Source: Bacillota bacterium (GTDB lineage Bacteria; Bacillota; Clostridia; Lachnospirales; Anaerotignaceae). Taken from it: a DNA stretch of 64,000 nucleotides. A model generated the notes under the pieces. That model was not told the DNA's origin. It did not search any database and saw only the letters and a program-made list of their open reading frames with translations. How positions within the stretch are numbered: the stretch's first letter is position 1; every line of letters starts with the position of its first letter. The position numbers and the translations under genes were made by a program. Shown here one piece after another: positions 17,455 to 25,819 of this stretch. The stretch lies in contig JAFWDD010000074.1 of the NCBI GenBank assembly GCA_017534115.1, positions 1 through 64,000 of the forward strand, in the 5' to 3' direction.

Positions 17455-17961
17455 TTGAAGGATTTCGAAAAAATATATGAATCCTACTATAAAAGAGTAT
17501 TTCTTTTTCTGCTGAGACTGACAGGAGACGATATGCTTGCGGAAGAGCTGACTCAGGAAACTTTTTACCAGGCTTTTCTGTCTCTGCACAGATTCAAAGG
17601 CGGAAGCAGTATGAATACATGGCTGGACGCCATAGCCAAGCACGCATATTTCAAATATCTCAAAAAGAACAGACTGGGAATAGATTCCATTGATATAGAA
17701 AGCATTGTAGAAACCTACTGCGCCCAGGAAGGCGATATTGAAGATGCGGTCTACAGGAAACACGTAAGAGAAGCGGTGAGGGTGATTATAAACAAAGTTC
17801 CGCCCAAATACCGGGATGTAGTTATTTTGAGGATATACGCGGACCTGCCTTTTTCACAGATGGGCAAAGTCATGAATATAAGTGAAAACTCAGCGAAGGT
17901 ACTGTACCACAGAGCGAAAAAGATGTTGAAGGAGGAGCTTAAGAATGAATTCGGAATGTGA
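17455..17961 (+). CDS. ECF-type RNA polymerase sigma factor
   Basis: 168 residues with sigma region 2 (YYKRVFLFLLRLTGDDMLAEELTQETFYQAF) and region 4 (VPPKYRDVVILRIYADLPFSQMGKVMNISENSAKVLYHRAKKML, helix-turn-helix). TTG 17455 is chosen because AAAGAGGTG ends 6 bases before it; a TTG at 17437 lies upstream of that site. It overlaps the next gene by 17 bases. The partner is a zinc-finger anti-sigma factor, so this is a membrane-signal-responsive sigma unit; its regulon is unknown. Confidence 0.88.
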   Translation: MKDFEKIYESYYKRVFLFLLRLTGDDMLAEELTQETFYQAFLSLHRFKGGSSMNTWLDAIAKHAYFKYLKKNRLGIDSIDIESIVETYCAQEGDIEDAVYRKHVREAVRVIINKVPPKYRDVVILRIYADLPFSQMGKVMNISENSAKVLYHRAKKMLKEELKNEFGM

Positions 17962-18262
17962 CATTATCATGGATCTTGCGGGAGTATATTTCGATAAGAC
18001 CGCGGCCTACGAAACCAACGCATATATAAACGAGCATTTGAAACACTGCGAAAACTGCAGGAATTTCTATAAACAGTTTTCCCAGTACAAAAGCGATAAA
18101 AAAATAAACAGCGGATGCGAGATCCCCAAATGGGAAGGCAATTATGACGAAATAGCATACAGACTCAAAAGACGGAAAAGAATAATGAATCTTATCGGAT
18201 TAGCCTATGGCATTTCCATGCTTTCAATAGTGGCATGGGCGATCAGGAAAGCAAATCAGTAG
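17945..18262 (+). CDS. Zinc-finger anti-sigma factor with C-terminal membrane helix
   Basis: 105 residues. An HLKHCENC motif (HxxxCxxC) near residue 31-38 marks the anti-sigma zinc domain; residues about 80-98 form one membrane helix, leaving only a very short external tail. With so little outside the membrane, signal sensing probably needs another protein or acts through the membrane. Translationally coupled to the sigma gene. Confidence 0.82.
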   Translation: MNSECDIIMDLAGVYFDKTAAYETNAYINEHLKHCENCRNFYKQFSQYKSDKKINSGCEIPKWEGNYDEIAYRLKRRKRIMNLIGLAYGISMLSIVAWAIRKANQ

Positions 18263-18407
18263 ACTTTCTGTCAGAGAAGTTTTTTCCTTCGGAAAAGCTA
18301 AATACGCCTTCGGCGTGCTGTTGGAGTTTGCTTTTTTCAGAAAAATTATATATTACGAATACTTTGGTTTAGCCAATAAACTTCAATAACAAGGGCGAAG
18401 CACATAT

Positions 18408-18530
18408 ACGGGGTCAAGGGTCAGAGATCACCCTAAAATGCTTCCGCTTCACTGCGTTTTGTTTCAGCATTTAAGGGAACCCGAAGAGCCCGCGACAGGT
18501 TATCAGGGCAGAGTCCTGAGCCATCAGAGA
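18408..18530 (+). repeat. GC-rich palindromic intergenic repeat, copy B (interrupted)
   Basis: ACGGGGTCAAGGG (5' end of the unit) at 18408-18420 and GCCCGCGACAGG...CAGGGCAGAGTCCTGAGCC...AGAG (3' end) at 18489-18530, with about 55 extra bases between them. Confidence 0.65.
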
Positions 18531-18537
18531 GACAGAC

Positions 18538-18570
18538 TGACGGTATTTATATTACCGTCATTATTTTTTT
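18538..18570 (+). terminator. Hairpin terminator
   Basis: TGACGGTA / TACCGTCA stem (18538-18545, 18553-18560) then a T tract. It is 275 bases past the anti-sigma gene and insulates the nitroreductase promoter from upstream transcription. Confidence 0.7.
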
Positions 18571-18590
18571 GGATTCTTTTATAAAATCTA

Positions 18591-18620
18591 TTGCATAATA
18601 ATAATACTTCCATGTATAAT
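18591..18620 (+). promoter_or_regulatory. Promoter of the nitroreductase gene
   Basis: TTGCAT (18591-18596), 18-bp spacer, TATAAT (18615-18620). Confidence 0.65.
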
Positions 18621-18668
18621 ACATTTAAGAGAAATATTGGCTTTATTTGAATATGAAAGAGTGATAAT

Positions 18669-19460
18669 ATGACAAACATGGACGCAATAAACAAAAGAGT
18701 ATCTCAAAGAGCGTTCCTTAATAAAAAATTAGATAAAGATTCCGAAGATAAACTCAGAAATCTGGTACATGCCTGCAACAAGAAATCCGGACTGGATATG
18801 CAGCTCATCTGCGGCGATCCCAAGCCCTTTTCCAGCAAATTCAAAACCCTGGGCAGGTTCTCAAACGTAAATAACTACATCGCAATGATAGGCTATGAAG
18901 ACGACGAGCTCCGCAAGGAGAAGATCGGCTGGTTTGGCGAATACCTTGTTCTGGAAGCCCTTAAAATGGGTATTTCATCCTGCTGGGTAAGCGGCACATA
19001 CGCGCCCTCAAAATCCGCCTGCCTTATGTACGATGACGAGGTTATGGAATGCGTAATAGCTCTGGGCTATCCCGCGGAAGAGGATACAAAGGTAACTACC
19101 GCTTTTAATAAAGTTATGTCCGTAAAGAATAAATTCGTGGACTCATCAAAAGAGCCCGAGGACTTTTATGAAACGGATAAGGACAGACTTCCCAGATGGT
19201 TCATAAGAGGCATAGATGCCGTAGCCAAAGCGCCTTCGGCAATGAACAGACAGCCCGTATACTTCAAATATTTCGATGACAAGCTCACAATAGGCGTAGA
19301 CGAAGCCTACGAAACGGATTTGATCGACTTGGGCATAGCCAAAATGCACTTTATGCTGGCAGCGGGAAACGGAAGCTGGGAAAGCGGCAACCACGCGGAA
19401 TATATAATTGACAGACTGAGACCTGTGGAAAGAGAAGAAGGTCTTTCTGAGGAAGAATAA
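18669..19460 (+). CDS. Nitroreductase-family protein (TM1586 type)
   Basis: 263 residues, a tandem of two half nitroreductase domains. N-terminal RVSQRAF matches the FMN-phosphate-binding segment; GWFGEYLVLEALKMGISSCWV and the second half AKAPSAMNRQPVYF...DLIDLGIAKMHFMLAA are typical of the nitroreductase TM1586 family. Probably a cytosolic FMN flavoprotein; the substrate is unknown. A second Met at 18678 is also possible as start. Monocistronic. Confidence 0.82.
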   Translation: MTNMDAINKRVSQRAFLNKKLDKDSEDKLRNLVHACNKKSGLDMQLICGDPKPFSSKFKTLGRFSNVNNYIAMIGYEDDELRKEKIGWFGEYLVLEALKMGISSCWVSGTYAPSKSACLMYDDEVMECVIALGYPAEEDTKVTTAFNKVMSVKNKFVDSSKEPEDFYETDKDRLPRWFIRGIDAVAKAPSAMNRQPVYFKYFDDKLTIGVDEAYETDLIDLGIAKMHFMLAAGNGSWESGNHAEYIIDRLRPVEREEGLSEEE

Positions 19461-19582
19461 TAAAAAAGTCTCCGGAGCTTTTGTTTTCGGGGACTTTATG
19501 TATATTGCAACAAATTCCGGTTTCCGGGAACCATACTTTGCATTTGTAAGTCATATATAAAACACATTAAGGAGGTTTGATT

Positions 19583-20578
19583 ATGGACGTAAAAGGATTT
19601 ATATTGTTTTTCATCGCCGTCCCTCTGATTGTGGGCGGATGCTCAAGAACCGAGCCGGGAAATCCCGAAGTGCCGGATTATCCGCAGAGTTATTATGTAA
19701 ACGGCTCTTTTGACGCTCCGCTGTCCGTTTCGGAAAGAGGCGGTCTGAAAAGCTTCGAATACTACGGCAGCGGTCTGGCCATTGAGGATATATTCCAGTA
19801 TAAATTTACAAAAGAAGACGAGGGAGTCCGCTTTGAATACGATTTCTACATACAGGGCGAGGAAGCGGAAGGCGAGGTAATGCTGGATCCTTCCTATATT
19901 GATGAGCTTGTGCGCCTTTCCGATAAATACGATCTTATATTGAAATGGGACGGATTTGATGAATCTGCGGAAGGTGTTCTGGACGGCAGCGGATTCAGCC
20001 TTTCTATGGGGTTTGAAGACGGCAGCTCCATTAGCGCCCGCGGCGAAAATGAATTCCCCGACGGATACAGGTATTTCGATGAGGAGTTCAAAGCGATTAT
20101 AGATAAGATTGCAGAGGAGCAGGGCATATTTGACAAACTTTTCCCCAAGGTAATCGAGTCCGAAGACCTGAGTTTTATAAGCATTGACTTTAATACACGC
20201 GGAGCGGAAAAATTCGAATTTATGCTGAGACCGGATGCTCCGAATGAAAATATCGATACCTGCAAGATTCGTTCCCAGGATGACGAAAAGAAGCTTTTCG
20301 GCGGAGAGACGGAGAACCATTTCAGCAAAAAGGCAGGATATTCTCTTGAACCGGTTCAGGCTGTTCTGAAAAAATACGATATAGCCTCATGGAACGGATA
20401 TGATGGATATGACGAGGGATCCGACATATGGTTCAGCATATTTGCGGAGTATGAATCCGGAGAGCGCATAACGGCTTCAGGAAGTCTTGCTCCCGAAAAC
20501 TACGGAGAATTCAAGGACGAAATTATAAATGTATTCGCTGATTTCTATCAGAAAAACAAAGGCGGTTTCTATCAGTAA
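19583..20578 (+). CDS. Putative lipoprotein of unknown function
   Basis: 331 residues. ATG 19583 follows GGAGG by 7 bases. Signal peptide with lipobox VGGC (Cys about residue 19) predicts lipid attachment at the outer face of the membrane. The rest is acidic, rich in Asp/Glu/Ser/Tyr, with two similar segments (YDLILKWDGFDES... and YDIASWNGYDGYDEGSD) that suggest an internal duplication. No family recognised. Its 3' end overlaps the convergent yqxD-like gene by 7 bases with no obvious terminator between. Confidence 0.7.
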   Translation: MDVKGFILFFIAVPLIVGGCSRTEPGNPEVPDYPQSYYVNGSFDAPLSVSERGGLKSFEYYGSGLAIEDIFQYKFTKEDEGVRFEYDFYIQGEEAEGEVMLDPSYIDELVRLSDKYDLILKWDGFDESAEGVLDGSGFSLSMGFEDGSSISARGENEFPDGYRYFDEEFKAIIDKIAEEQGIFDKLFPKVIESEDLSFISIDFNTRGAEKFEFMLRPDAPNENIDTCKIRSQDDEKKLFGGETENHFSKKAGYSLEPVQAVLKKYDIASWNGYDGYDEGSDIWFSIFAEYESGERITASGSLAPENYGEFKDEIINVFADFYQKNKGGFYQ

Positions 20579-21030
20579 GAATCCTTTTCGATACTTCTGA
20601 TATATGTGATAAGCTTTTCGAGATTTCTCCTGAATTTTTCATCCTGCTCAGGCTTCCTTTTGGCGGGACCTTTGGTCCGGATGCCGGCCTGACGGGCTTT
20701 TCTGGAGATATATCTTGAATTGAGCATGGAATCTATGTTTTCGTTTGTGTAGCGTAATCCATTCTGATTTATGGGGAATGTTTTCTTAACAAGGCACATG
20801 GATGCCAGACCGTAATCCTGAGTGATTATTATATCGTTTTCGCAGGTGCGGTTCAAAATTGAAAAATCAACGCTGTCAAGGCCCTTTTCGCATATTATAA
20901 CCTGTGCGTAAGGGCTTTTGATTATATGGGCGGTGTCGCAGAAAATGATACAGGGTATTTTTTCGCGGAATGCGATTCCTTCCGCAATCTTTGTTACTGG
21001 ACAGCCGTCCGCGTCAATAAGAATTCTCAT
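20572..21030 (-). CDS. YqxD/YaiI family protein (UPF0178, DUF188)
   Basis: 152 residues from ATG 21030, chosen because GGAGG lies 8 bases before it and the family begins with (M)xILIDADGCPV; longer in-frame starts lack a ribosome site. ITQDYGLAS and the C-terminal RTKGPAKRK...FRRNLEKLI match the family, which has a PIN-like fold with conserved Asp residues. A nuclease role is inferred from the fold only. Confidence 0.88.
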   Translation of the reverse strand: MRILIDADGCPVTKIAEGIAFREKIPCIIFCDTAHIIKSPYAQVIICEKGLDSVDFSILNRTCENDIIITQDYGLASMCLVKKTFPINQNGLRYTNENIDSMLNSRYISRKARQAGIRTKGPAKRKPEQDEKFRRNLEKLITYIRSIEKDSY

Positions 21031-21118
21031 GATATATACCTCCGGCATTCTGAAATCTTTATATAAAATTAATATAACTAAAATTCTTTTAATTTTCAAT
21101 GAAATTTTTCTAACTGCC

Positions 21119-21147
21119 TTGAAAACCGCGCCGTTTAAATATATAAT
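21119..21147 (+). promoter_or_regulatory. Promoter of the gtrA-like gene
   Basis: TTGAAA (21119-21124), 17-bp spacer, TATAAT (21142-21147). Confidence 0.7.
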
Positions 21148-21174
21148 TAAGACGAAAATCAGAGGTGCATAATT

Positions 21175-21690
21175 GTGGAAGAATTCTTAGAGAGACATCC
21201 ATGGCTCAGACGCGGTATTCCATATTTTATAATCGGAGGAGGAAGCACCGGAGTCGAGCTTATAATATTCTTCATAGCTAAATATAACGGCTTTGACATA
21301 TACCAGGCAAATATAATCGGCAAATTATGCGGACTTACCCTGAGCTTTATATTAAACACGGTTATAAATTTCAAGGTAAAGAGCAATATCGGACTGAGGC
21401 TTATTATGTTCTATGCTGTGGGCGCCGGCGGTCTTGCCCTTTCCAACCTTATGCTTTACGGCGGCGTAGAGGTGCTTGGAATGCCTTTCGGTCTGGTCAA
21501 GTTTATATCTGTGCCTGTTGTAGGTTTCTGCCAGTTTTGGATAAATAAAATTGTAACATTCAGAAAAAAGGAAATAGCGGAAAAGCTGCATATGGAAGAG
21601 TTTGTTGAGGAAGAAAACCAGCACGAAGAAGAGGTACATCAGGATGAAGAAACCCGGTATGAAGAAGAAATGGAATTGTTAAACAAATAA
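21175..21690 (+). CDS. GtrA-family membrane protein with acidic tail
   Basis: 171 residues, GTG start after AGAGGTG. Four predicted membrane helices (about 15-35, 45-65, 72-95, 101-120) with the N-terminal FIIGGGSTGVE motif of the GtrA family, which is thought to move or support undecaprenyl-linked sugars for envelope polysaccharides. Residues about 133-171 are a very acidic tail rich in Glu and His, not part of the family domain. It stands alone with its own promoter and terminator; no glycosyltransferase is adjacent. Confidence 0.83.
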   Translation: MEEFLERHPWLRRGIPYFIIGGGSTGVELIIFFIAKYNGFDIYQANIIGKLCGLTLSFILNTVINFKVKSNIGLRLIMFYAVGAGGLALSNLMLYGGVEVLGMPFGLVKFISVPVVGFCQFWINKIVTFRKKEIAEKLHMEEFVEEENQHEEEVHQDEETRYEEEMELLNK

Positions 21691-21702
21691 GGTTATATAT
21701 TT

Positions 21703-21739
21703 AAGGAGCAGGAGTTAAATCTTTAAGCTCCTTATTTTT
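21703..21739 (+). terminator. Terminator of the gtrA-like gene
   Basis: AAGGAGC / GCTCCTT stem (21703-21709, 21727-21733) followed by ATTTTTG. Confidence 0.75.
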
Positions 21740-21775
21740 GTTCGGATAAAAATATCTGCGGAACTAATATTTTAT

Positions 21776-21804
21776 TTGACAATTATGAAAGCATTTGGTA
21801 AACT
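21776..21804 (+). promoter_or_regulatory. Promoter of the OFA-type transporter gene
   Basis: TTGACA (21776-21781), 17-bp spacer, TAAACT (21799-21804). The same box pair and spacing recur at 23165-23193. Confidence 0.7.
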
Positions 21805-21863
21805 TAGAACATAAAACTGAATCAGTATTCATGTTAATTTTTTTTACGAAGGGAGGAAATAAT

Positions 21864-23114
21864 ATGTCTGATTCATCATTAGACAGACAACGCTGGATAG
21901 TCGTTATAGGCGGTATTATATGCCAGTTCTGCGCAGGTATGCTTTACAGCTGGAGTATTTACGTAAATCCTCTGCTTGATAAGTATCCCGCATGGACGCG
22001 TACCAGCGTATCCTTTACATTTTCAATAACTACACTGCTGATTCCCATTCTTATGATTCCTGCCGGAAAAAGGATGGATAAGGAAGGACCCAGAAAGGTT
22101 GCCATGATGGGAGCCTGTTTCCTGACCGCAGGTCTTCTTATAAGCAGTGTTGCAAAATCAATACCTTTGCTTTACATTGGCTATGGTGTGCTTAACGGTT
22201 TCGGTGTAGGACACATTTACGGTGTGCCTATCGCAACATGCGCAAGATGGTTCCCCGATAAAAAAGGATTCATTTCCGGTATGTCAGTAGCAGGCTTCGG
22301 TCTGGGCTCAATTATTTTCAGCCCCTTAGGAAGAAGTCTTATTGATAAATTCGGCGATCCTCAGCCCGTATTCAGAGTTCAGGCTCTTATAACCATCATT
22401 GGTATGATTATCGGAGCATCTCTTCTTAAACCTGCTCCCGAAGGATATAAACCCGCAGGCTGGAATCCTCCGGCGGCTGCGGCAGGCTCAACGGGAAACC
22501 ATGAGTATACATCCGGCGAGATGATCAAAACAGGTCCTTACTGGATACTGCTTATTACATATATGATAGCAAATATTGCCGGACTTACAATTATCGGCCA
22601 TGCTTCTCCCATAGCTCAGGAAGTAGCAAAACTTACTCCCGCTGATGCGGCATTGGTAGTAAGCTTCCTTGCTATCGCAAACCTGGGCGGAAGATTCGCC
22701 GGCGGCTTAGGCGCGGACAAGATAGGCGCGAAGAATGTAATTACGATCATATTCATAGTAAGCACGATCCTGCTTTTACTGATGAACACATTTACGAACA
22801 AAGGCCTTATTACCCTTGGTATATGCGGAATAGGAGCCTGCTTTGGCGCTACGATGGGAACATATCCGTCGATCATTGCGGATTATTTCGGATTGAAGTA
22901 TTACAGTACGAACTATGCCTTCCTCCATCTTGGATACGGCTTCGGCGGCATCATCGGCAATGTTATGGCGGCGGCGTCGATTTCCAAGGCAGCGGCTACA
23001 CCCGGAATGGGCACATACACATTATGTTTCATAATCATGGGTATCGCTACAATAATCGGAATCGTAATGTCCCGTACCACAAAGGCGCCTGTGTATAAAG
23101 GCACTGAAGCATAA
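21864..23114 (+). CDS. MFS transporter, oxalate/formate antiporter (OFA) family
   Basis: 416 residues from ATG 21864, which follows GGGAGG; a longer frame upstream has no ribosome site. Twelve hydrophobic segments are visible, and the N-terminal RWIVVIGGIICQFCAGMLYSWSIYVNPL plus GFGVGHIYGVPI are characteristic of OFA-type MFS carriers, which exchange small carboxylates or amino-acid breakdown products. The real substrate is not known; clostridial members are often unrelated to oxalate. Monocistronic. Confidence 0.85.
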   Translation: MSDSSLDRQRWIVVIGGIICQFCAGMLYSWSIYVNPLLDKYPAWTRTSVSFTFSITTLLIPILMIPAGKRMDKEGPRKVAMMGACFLTAGLLISSVAKSIPLLYIGYGVLNGFGVGHIYGVPIATCARWFPDKKGFISGMSVAGFGLGSIIFSPLGRSLIDKFGDPQPVFRVQALITIIGMIIGASLLKPAPEGYKPAGWNPPAAAAGSTGNHEYTSGEMIKTGPYWILLITYMIANIAGLTIIGHASPIAQEVAKLTPADAALVVSFLAIANLGGRFAGGLGADKIGAKNVITIIFIVSTILLLLMNTFTNKGLITLGICGIGACFGATMGTYPSIIADYFGLKYYSTNYAFLHLGYGFGGIIGNVMAAASISKAAATPGMGTYTLCFIIMGIATIIGIVMSRTTKAPVYKGTEA

Positions 23115-23164
23115 CCGTTATATAAAAAATCGATTGCAAAAAATGACATGAAAAATTTGCATAA

Positions 23165-23193
23165 TTGACATATGTCTGTAACGGTGCTAAACT
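23165..23193 (+). promoter_or_regulatory. Orphan promoter with no gene downstream
   Basis: TTGACA (23165-23170), 17-bp spacer, TAAACT (23188-23193). Predicted transcription would begin near 23200 and meet the terminator at 23316-23350. Confidence 0.6.
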
Positions 23194-23199
23194 ATGTAC

Positions 23200-23350
23200 A
23201 TGGAATATGAATATATATTCATATCTGTAATGTTCTTTCATATTAACGCTGATGGATTTTCACATAAAATGCCACATTAATTAGAGGCTTACTAAAAGAA
23301 AAAGTAATTAAATTGAAAAAGCGGTATAGCTGATGCTGTACCGCTTTTTT
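23200..23350 (+). ncRNA. Candidate small RNA between promoter and terminator
   Basis: About 150 nt framed by a consensus promoter and a strong terminator, opening with a 20-bp perfect palindrome at 23205-23224 (centred on TGAATATATATTCA). A 26-codon frame from ATG 23200 has no ribosome site and is not counted as a gene. It could instead be an operator-bearing decayed promoter region; the support is positional only. Confidence 0.35.
23316..23350. terminator. Bidirectional terminator
   Basis: AAAAAGCGGTA / TACCGCTTTTTT stem (23316-23326 with 23339-23350), A and T tracts on both sides; it serves the orphan transcript and the reverse-strand oxidoreductase gene. Confidence 0.8.
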
Positions 23351-23360
23351 ACGTCAGATT

Positions 23361-23945
23361 TTACCACTTTTCCGCCAGATCTTCCGCTTCGGCGAATGCC
23401 TTTTGCAAAAGCTTCTCGGTATCGAATGTTATTATATCCAGAGCTTCACCTTTTATGGAATCAAACTGCGGGATTCCGTAAAGATTGCATAATCCTCTGA
23501 AATAATCTGCTCCGAAGGCGAACTCGCCCATAAATCCGCCGGAAGTTGTTATATAAAGCATTTTCCGGGCTTTGCAGAGTCCGGCAAGGCCCCTTTCCGT
23601 GTATTTGTAAGCGATTGTGTTTACGGAAACGTGCTCAATATATATTTTCAGTGCGGAAGGAAATGAGTAATCCCAGTAAGGCGCTCCGATTATGATCTTA
23701 TCCGCATTCGCGAACTGATGCGCCAGGTCAAACATTTCTCCGTCAACCTTTCCTTCTTCCGTCAGCCGGATCCGCTCCTGGGCTTTTTCGGCATCAAAGG
23801 GCTTTAAATCCGTGTGGGTTATGTCAACCTCTTCGAAAATATCCTCCGGGTGCAGAGATTTGTATTTTTTCATGAATTTATCGCATATTCTGAGAGTACG
23901 GGACTCTTTCCCGCGCATACAGGCGTTTATAAAAAGTATCTTCAT
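23361..23945 (-). CDS. NAD(P)H-dependent oxidoreductase, flavodoxin-like fold (AzoR/AcpD-like)
   Basis: 194 residues from ATG 23945, which follows GGAGG by 9 bases. The opening MKILFINACMRGKESRT is the phosphate-binding loop of flavodoxin-like quinone/azo reductases; PYWDYSFPSALKIYIEHV and ITTSGGFMG bind FMN. Cytosolic; likely reduces quinones or azo compounds, substrate unknown. Monocistronic. Confidence 0.85.
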   Translation of the reverse strand: MKILFINACMRGKESRTLRICDKFMKKYKSLHPEDIFEEVDITHTDLKPFDAEKAQERIRLTEEGKVDGEMFDLAHQFANADKIIIGAPYWDYSFPSALKIYIEHVSVNTIAYKYTERGLAGLCKARKMLYITTSGGFMGEFAFGADYFRGLCNLYGIPQFDSIKGEALDIITFDTEKLLQKAFAEAEDLAEKW

Positions 23946-24057
23946 TTCAAGTACCTCCCGATTATTTTGAATATATTTTAGCATATCCGGTATTAAAAAT
24001 ATATAAATACAGATATTATTTTGATAAAAAAAGACCGGCTTCAGCCATGGGAATTTG

Positions 24058-24086
24058 TTGAAAAAGAGGATATTCTATGTTATATT
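24058..24086 (+). promoter_or_regulatory. Promoter of the Spx/ArsC-like gene
   Basis: TTGAAA (24058-24063), 17-bp spacer, TATATT (24081-24086). Confidence 0.6.
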
Positions 24087-24108
24087 TAACGTATAAGAGG
24101 TGATAAAT

Positions 24109-24462
24109 ATGTTGTTTTTATGCTACGCTAGATGCGGAACCTGCAGAAAAGCGGAAAAATGGCTTTCGGATAACAATATAAAGTTCGACAAAAGGCCCAT
24201 AGACGCAGAAAAACCTACAGAAAAAGAACTTTCCGGCTGGATTAAGAAAAGCGGTCTGGATATAAAGAAATTTTTCAATACGAGCGGAAAGCTTTACAAA
24301 GATATGAACCTTAAGGACAAACTCAAGGATATGTCCGACGATGAAAAAATAAAGCTTCTGGCTTCCGACGGGCTTCTGGTAAAGAGACCTATCCTCGTAA
24401 CGGACAAAAAGGAGGTACTGGTAGGCTTCAAGGAAGCTGAATGGGAAGAAAAACTCAAATAA
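24109..24462 (+). CDS. ArsC/Spx-family protein
   Basis: 117 residues, ATG 24109 placed 8 bases after AGAGGTG (a GTG at 24100 is inside that site). The N-terminal YARCGTCRKAEKWL carries a CxxC thiol pair; RPI at the end of the fold (KRPILVTDKKEVLVGFKE) is the family RP motif. Related proteins are arsenate reductases or Spx/MgsR redox regulators. No ars genes are nearby, so a Spx- or YffB-like redox role is more likely, but this is not proven. Confidence 0.83.
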   Translation: MLFLCYARCGTCRKAEKWLSDNNIKFDKRPIDAEKPTEKELSGWIKKSGLDIKKFFNTSGKLYKDMNLKDKLKDMSDDEKIKLLASDGLLVKRPILVTDKKEVLVGFKEAEWEEKLK

Positions 24463-24556
24463 GAAATCAGGATTTCCGAAAAGCTGACACATATTTTGTT
24501 TAAATAAAAAGATATACAGAAAAATAAACTGTTTTTAGGGAAGAAGGGATTTAATT

Positions 24557-25774
24557 ATGTTAAAAGGGAATGCTATTATTGCCCAGTCAGGCGGACCTAC
24601 CGCTGTTTTTAACAATACAATTTCAGGCGCTATTAAAAGATTTATGGAGAAAATGCCTGACAGCAAGCTGTATGCCGGACTTTACGGCATAGAAGGAATT
24701 TTAAAGGAAAACATCGTGGACCTTTCTTATCAGTCAAGATTTTTCCTTGAGAATCTGAGATATTCTCCCGGCGCAGGACTTCTCTCCTGCAGATATAAAG
24801 TTCAGCCCGAGGATCACAAAAAACTTATAGATATATGCAAAAAATACAATATAAGATACTTTTTCTATAACGGCGGAAACGACTCTATGGACACAGCCTA
24901 TAATACATATCTTGCCGCAAAGGAAATGGGCTACGAAATGAGAATTATCGGTCTGCCTAAAACTATCGATAACGACCTTGTTATTACAGACCACTGTCCC
25001 GGATACGGTTCAGCGGCTAAATTCCTTGCTACAACAGTAATGGAAACAGGCTACGACCTTATCAGCGTATCCACAAAGAATAAGGTTACCATAGTTGAGG
25101 CCATGGGCAGAGACGCAGGCTGGGTAACAGGCGCTGCCGCTCTTGCGAAAAGAGACCCCGACGACGCTCCTCATCTGGTATATCTCCCCGAGGTTCCTTT
25201 CTCTCTGGATAATTTCATAGAGGATGTAGACAGGGTATACAGCGAAAGAGGCTGTGTATTCATAGTTGTATCGGAAGGCGTAAACGACGGTATGGGTCAT
25301 TATGTTGCAGACGGCGGAACAAAGGACTCTTTCGGACACGTTCAGCTTGCGGGAGCAGGCGAGACTCTCAAGAGAGTTATAGAGCAGAGACTGGGTCTTA
25401 AAGTAAGATGCAATACACCTGGAACAGCTCAGAGATCATCCCTTCACTTTGCGTCAAAGGTAGACGCGGACGAAGCTTATATGGTAGGCGAAAAAGGCGT
25501 GGATTTCGCTCTCGAAGGCGAATCCGGAATTATGGTTACTCTTGACAGAATAAGCAACGACCCTTATATCTGTGAAGTGGGAAAAGCGGATCTTTCCAAG
25601 GTTGCCAACAGAGTTAAAGGCGTTCCCGTTGAATGGATTACACCTGACAGAAACTTCGTTACAAAGGAATTTCTTGATTATGTAAGACCTCTTATTATGG
25701 GTGAGGCTCCCATTAATATGAAGGACGGACTTCCTCTCTACGTTAAAATCGACAGATATAAAGGACTTGTATAA
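24557..25774 (+). CDS. pfp: Diphosphate-dependent 6-phosphofructokinase
   Basis: 405 residues, long PfkA-superfamily member. GGNDSMDTAY (about 99-108) has Asp where ATP enzymes have Gly (GGDGS), and LPKTIDNDL carries the Lys that goes with it; both are hallmarks of pyrophosphate use. VEAMGRDAGWVTG binds fructose 6-phosphate. It phosphorylates fructose 6-phosphate reversibly with PPi, saving ATP in fermentation. An ATP-type pfkA lies at 59.5 kb. Monocistronic. Confidence 0.88.
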   Translation: MLKGNAIIAQSGGPTAVFNNTISGAIKRFMEKMPDSKLYAGLYGIEGILKENIVDLSYQSRFFLENLRYSPGAGLLSCRYKVQPEDHKKLIDICKKYNIRYFFYNGGNDSMDTAYNTYLAAKEMGYEMRIIGLPKTIDNDLVITDHCPGYGSAAKFLATTVMETGYDLISVSTKNKVTIVEAMGRDAGWVTGAAALAKRDPDDAPHLVYLPEVPFSLDNFIEDVDRVYSERGCVFIVVSEGVNDGMGHYVADGGTKDSFGHVQLAGAGETLKRVIEQRLGLKVRCNTPGTAQRSSLHFASKVDADEAYMVGEKGVDFALEGESGIMVTLDRISNDPYICEVGKADLSKVANRVKGVPVEWITPDRNFVTKEFLDYVRPLIMGEAPINMKDGLPLYVKIDRYKGLV

Positions 25775-25819
25775 TAAGACATTAAAGATAAGGCATAAAG
25801 GCTTAAAAGGAGTGATAGA

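Larger units (their letters stand above)
18263..18590. other. Gene-free stretch with degenerate repeats
   Basis: No supported gene. It holds a sequence at 18293-18336 (AAGCTAAATACGC...GGAGTTTGCT) that resembles 45271-45318, a diverged copy of the GC-rich repeat (18408-18530) and a hairpin at 18538-18570. Confidence 0.7.

Noticed and set aside
18669-19460. Toxin-antitoxin, restriction or phage-defence genes around the accessory single genes (18-26 kb)
   Set aside because: All genes in this part match metabolic, transport or lipoprotein families; none carries nuclease, methylase or toxin motifs.
23200-23280. 26-codon frame behind the orphan promoter
   Set aside because: Starts at the predicted transcription start with no leader or ribosome site and covers a palindrome; not evidence of a peptide.
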